Below, piece after piece: positions 61,430-64,000 of a stretch of 64,000 bases of DNA. This stretch comes from Emydura subglobosa (Eukaryota > Chordata > Testudines > Chelidae): assembly GCA_007922225.1 (NCBI GenBank), contig ML679956.1, positions 77,203,848 through 77,267,847 of the forward strand, read 5' to 3'. The translations under genes and the position numbers were made by a program. Below the pieces are notes generated by a model, which worked only from the letters and a program-made list of their open reading frames with translations, was not told where the DNA came from and ran no database searches. Position 1 is the first letter of the stretch, and each line of letters begins with the position of its first letter.

Positions 61430-62027
61430 TTTGCTGTAACCAGTGCCTCCTGCTGGCCATCCTAGGGATTAGCTCTGCCACCTTGTGCTTGCCCTCTGGT
61501 GTTGTCTTCTCCCGTCTCACCTTGCTTTCCTGCCCTGCTCACTCCCAGGTCTGCAGCTCCCTCTCTATGGCTTGACACTCCCCAGCCAGGTGACTGAAGT
61601 CCTCCACTCCCAGAGAATTCACAGTCTTTCCAGACCTGCTGTCTGTCTGGTGTCTCCAACGCCCTTGCTACTCCCGGTGGCTGGCAGAGAAACCCAGACC
61701 TGCCCTCTACAATGGGTTCCAGCCCAGGGACCCCATAAAAAGCAACCACAGTCCTTTCCCTGGCCTTCTTCCTAGATATCTAGCTTTTCTCCTTTCTGGG
61801 TCTGCCAGATTCCCTCTACCCAGGGAATAATTACAGCCTGCCTCCCTCTCTGTACCCAGCTACCTGGCTTTATACAGGCCCTGCCTATTCCTGCACAGGT
61901 GTGCCTGTCCTTAATTAGCTGCCTCCAGCCTAAATCTCCCCTGCTTGCAGCCTAATTAGCTGATTGGGCCAACCTGGCCTAATTCAGCCCTTGCTGGCCT
62001 GGTGCGGGGAATCCGCCCCATCGCGCG
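61430..62027 (-). mobile_element. LTR-like element with TATA box, antisense
   Basis: Read on the minus strand it has 'gctgaattaggccaggttgg', a TATAAA at 61,869-61,874 within 'gggcctgtataaagccagg', and 'attattccctgggtagaggg' downstream. These match the sense copy at 29,815-30,565 in order. The plus-strand right side 'cagtgcctcctgctggccat' at 61,441 is the other end. No internal retroviral gene is present, so it may be a solo LTR. Confidence 0.58.
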
Positions 62028-62805
62028 ATGTTCAAAAGTTCCTCACTGTAGTTTTGCTGAGAAACTCTGGCTCCTCCATGCTGTGGAGCAGGGACTTGAA
62101 AGCTGGTGAGGGTGGCTTGTGTGTCCTGGGTGTGCTTTCTGCCATGCTTGTAAAAAAAATCAAAACCACTCAAATCTGATCAAGTTATGAGTCTTTGGGG
62201 GGAAAAATCTCTCCTTTTGCACATTCGCAGTAGAGATGTGTTAGCGTTTGGGAGCTAAAGCCTCCGAACTTTCCATCTGCACTGAGCGTGCTCCAGCCCA
62301 GGGCTGCTGAGATGGGGCTGTGCAGGACTTTCAATGCAACATCTGCTCATGGCACCAGGGGGTTGCTGCGATACCAGGCAGCAGAAGTAAGAGGAGAGAG
62401 TCCAGCTCTCCTGTGCTCTCAGGGCAAGAAGCCTGGGGGCGGAAACTGGGTCTGGGAAGTGGGTGAGGGGAGACTGGGACTAGCTGAGCCAGGAGAGTGA
62501 GATTGGGGGAAAGGGGGTAAACCGAGTGGTGGTGACTGGAAGCCAGTGGGGTTGCGGGAGTAGACTGAGAGCTCCTGAGGAAGCAATGGGGGGAGTGGCA
62601 CTGGTTGTGCAATGAGACTGGGAAAAAGAGCTGGGCTTGGGGAGGAGGAGAGACTCGGACTGTCTTGTGCACCACCATGTGTCACAGGAGATGTTGCCCA
62701 ACCCACGGAGGAGAACGGTGGTGTGAGGCACCCAAACGACAACTCCCATGTGGCCTCGTCGTGGAGCAGAAGGACCCAGATCAATACTGAACTGGCCCTG
62801 CTTGA
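62028..62805. other. No recognised gene
   Basis: Minus-strand frames of 115-140 codons (62,331-62,902) overlap each other in all phases and plus-strand frames too; none has a domain. The first 330 bases may be an interspersed repeat (ctgagcgtgctccagccc, agggctgctgagatgggg) that I cannot name with confidence. Confidence 0.4.
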
Positions 62806-62807
62806 AA

Positions 62808-62944
62808 AATGTCATGTAGATTTTCCCAACCTCCCCCCCCAAAAAAAATTCAACAAAATCAACAGTTTCCCAAGGAAAATTTAAATCTTGTGGAAACTGC
62901 ATTTTTCATGGGGTGGAGGTGGGAAAATTCCTGACCAGCTCTAC
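62808..62944. mobile_element. AAAATTTT-family element, short copy
   Basis: It contains 'aatttaaatcttgtggaaac' and ends 'ggaaaattcctgaccagctc' and 'tac', the mirror of the 'tagagctgg' start at 5,831 and 15,515. Confidence 0.6.
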
Positions 62945-63185
62945 TAAATATAGAATGAAAGCCAACAAGTGGGTAGAGTTGGACACTCGGTTCCCATCTA
63001 ATGGAATGGGCTGGAATATGCTAACAAATAGTGTTAGTAGTAGTTTTATTGGTGGGTTGTGTGCTGATGCATGCATACCTTGCTGCACCGGAAGATGATA
63101 CCTACTGACTTCTCAGGGATGCCTTGAATCTTAATTACCTAATGTCTGTCGTTTGCTTTGAAGACGTAAAGCACTGTATACATTC
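62945..63185. other. No recognised feature
   Basis: Unique-looking sequence with two short overlapping frames. Confidence 0.35.
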
Positions 63186-63187
63186 AC

Positions 63188-63332
63188 CTGCCTTTACAGT
63201 GCATTATTATTAGTTAGTTGTGTTCTGACAGCACCAAGCAGCCCCAGTCATGGAGCGGGACCCCATTGCGCTAGGTGCTGTACAAACACAGAAAAAAGGA
63301 CAAACCCTGCCCCAAAGAGTTTTAAATAGGTA
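63188..63332 (+). repeat. MIR-like composite SINE fragment
   Basis: The order 'ccccagtcatggagcgggac', 'cccattgcgctaggtgctgt', 'acaaacacagaaaaaaggac' and 'aaccctgccccaaagagttt' is the clearest copy of this motif in the window. It encodes part of the 222-codon minus-strand frame listed under rejected items. Confidence 0.85.
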
Positions 63333-64000
63333 CCTGTGTTGTTTGGCATGGTTAAAGCAGCACTGAACACTGCCTGTGTTTACGGCACTATATACTGGAA
63401 ACAATAAACAGCCATCTCTATGATGAGCCATTATGCCCAGGGACTGTGCGAAGGAGAAGTAGCTTACATGCACACACATTGGCTGTGCATATTGAGGGCC
63501 AACCAAAAGGAGATGTTCCAACGCCATTTGAGCCCCAGTGGATTGAGCATAAGCAGTGCCCAGGCCTTTCGCCTGGCTCTTTGCCCACGGGTGAATTTCA
63601 CCCTCTGTTGCATGCACCTTCCTATTACGTATGCCTTGTGGGTGTGGCTCAGGGGCTGGGTTACCCCGCTCCACTCCACGTGTGTCTGCGTGTGGCGAGC
63701 TGGTGGAGCGTGATGCGTGGACTGACGTTTGGATGAAACGGGGAACATCTAAGGAGTTTGGTGCAGAATCAGTTTTCTCCTTGGTACTAGGTCCGTGCTG
63801 CAGAGGATGCTTATGAGGAAATTCCCAAGAGGCCTGCTGACGGAGGGGAAGGGGGCTGCTGCAGGGATACACAGACAAAGGCTTATGCTGCAGCAGTGGT
63901 GATGGTGGTGGCGGTAAAGAGCGAGGCTCAGATCCTGTTACCAGATTTGCCCATCACCATGGGGTACACTAATTTATTAGGGATCCTTTCCTTCGGGGGG
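63333..64000. other. No recognised feature
   Basis: Overlapping frames of 60-97 codons on both strands have no domain. 'gcccatcaccatggggtaca' at 63,949-63,968 is the SINE-like motif seen after tetranucleotide arrays elsewhere. The window ends in a G run. Confidence 0.4.

Noticed and set aside
62331..62902. Minus-strand frames of 115, 121 and 140 codons
   Set aside because: All three overlap in different phases and cross low-complexity serine- and proline-rich sequence; nothing supports translation.
63210..63878. 222-codon minus-strand open frame, the second longest in the window
   Set aside because: Its end is encoded by an antisense MIR-like SINE, other long frames overlap it on the plus strand, and the protein has no domain or biased conserved motif.
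1..64000. Bacterial, phage or plasmid origin
   Set aside because: There are no long dense genes, ribosome-binding sites or operons. CR1, MIR and 5S-derived SINE sequence mark an amniote genome.

Overview
The window is vertebrate nuclear DNA and contains no protein-coding gene, tRNA gene or rRNA gene that I can support. The repeat content points to a non-avian sauropsid, most likely a turtle (a crocodilian is possible). It has many CR1-type LINE copies in both orientations, MIR-like SINEs, a 5S-rRNA-derived SINE family, hairpin-forming short elements, terminal-inverted-repeat elements with TGTCTACAC-like or GGTGACC-like ends, and AAAATTTT-rich elements. Open reading frames are short, overlap on both strands and lack recognisable domains, except where they cross LINE remnants. 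The lineage call and the family names rest on recognition, not on a database search.

Layout. Positions 1-3,000 hold an LTR-like fragment, a 19-base C run, a CR1 3' end and a Tx1-like LINE ORF fragment. Positions 3,800-9,600 hold a 5S-derived SINE piece, a MIR, several fold-back elements, two large AAAATTTT elements and CR1 3' ends. Positions 9,575-11,110 hold a CR1 3' end and a MIR split by another CR1. Positions 12,700-17,000 hold LTR-like GC-rich repeats, two inverted-repeat elements and another AAAATTTT element. Positions 17,800-20,460 hold hairpin, MIR and tetranucleotide units and two CR1 copies meeting tail to tail. Positions 20,460-29,600 are mostly unique sequence, with hairpins and one CR1 ORF fragment.

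Positions 29,600-33,100 form a dense block: MIR, a TATA-bearing LTR-like element, CR1 nested inside CR1, and an antisense CR1 tail. Positions 33,200-42,000 carry hairpins, a MIR interrupted by CR1, and long unremarkable stretches. Positions 42,000-45,000 carry a fold-back element, a CR1 tail interrupted by a GGTGACC element with a probable target duplication, and a longer CR1. Positions 45,900-47,450 are repeat-rich.

The most substantial object is at 51,818-56,375: an antisense CR1 next to a long sense LINE that keeps parts of the endonuclease, the reverse transcriptase and the 3' tail. That LINE has frameshifts, an apparent endonuclease deletion, a changed reverse-transcriptase active-site box and a 390-400 bp insertion in its tail. 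Positions 56,660-64,000 add a 5S-derived SINE, a fragment of a different LINE lineage, further inverted-repeat elements, MIRs, an antisense LTR-like element and a final AAAATTTT element.

Nothing here works as a gene system. What the window records is layered transposition: at least six insertions of one element into another can be read directly, giving a partial relative chronology. I found no convincing novel coding system. The most useful observations are the nested insertions, the fold-back families, the tetranucleotide arrays next to one SINE-like motif, and a few unique blocks that could be conserved non-coding DNA.
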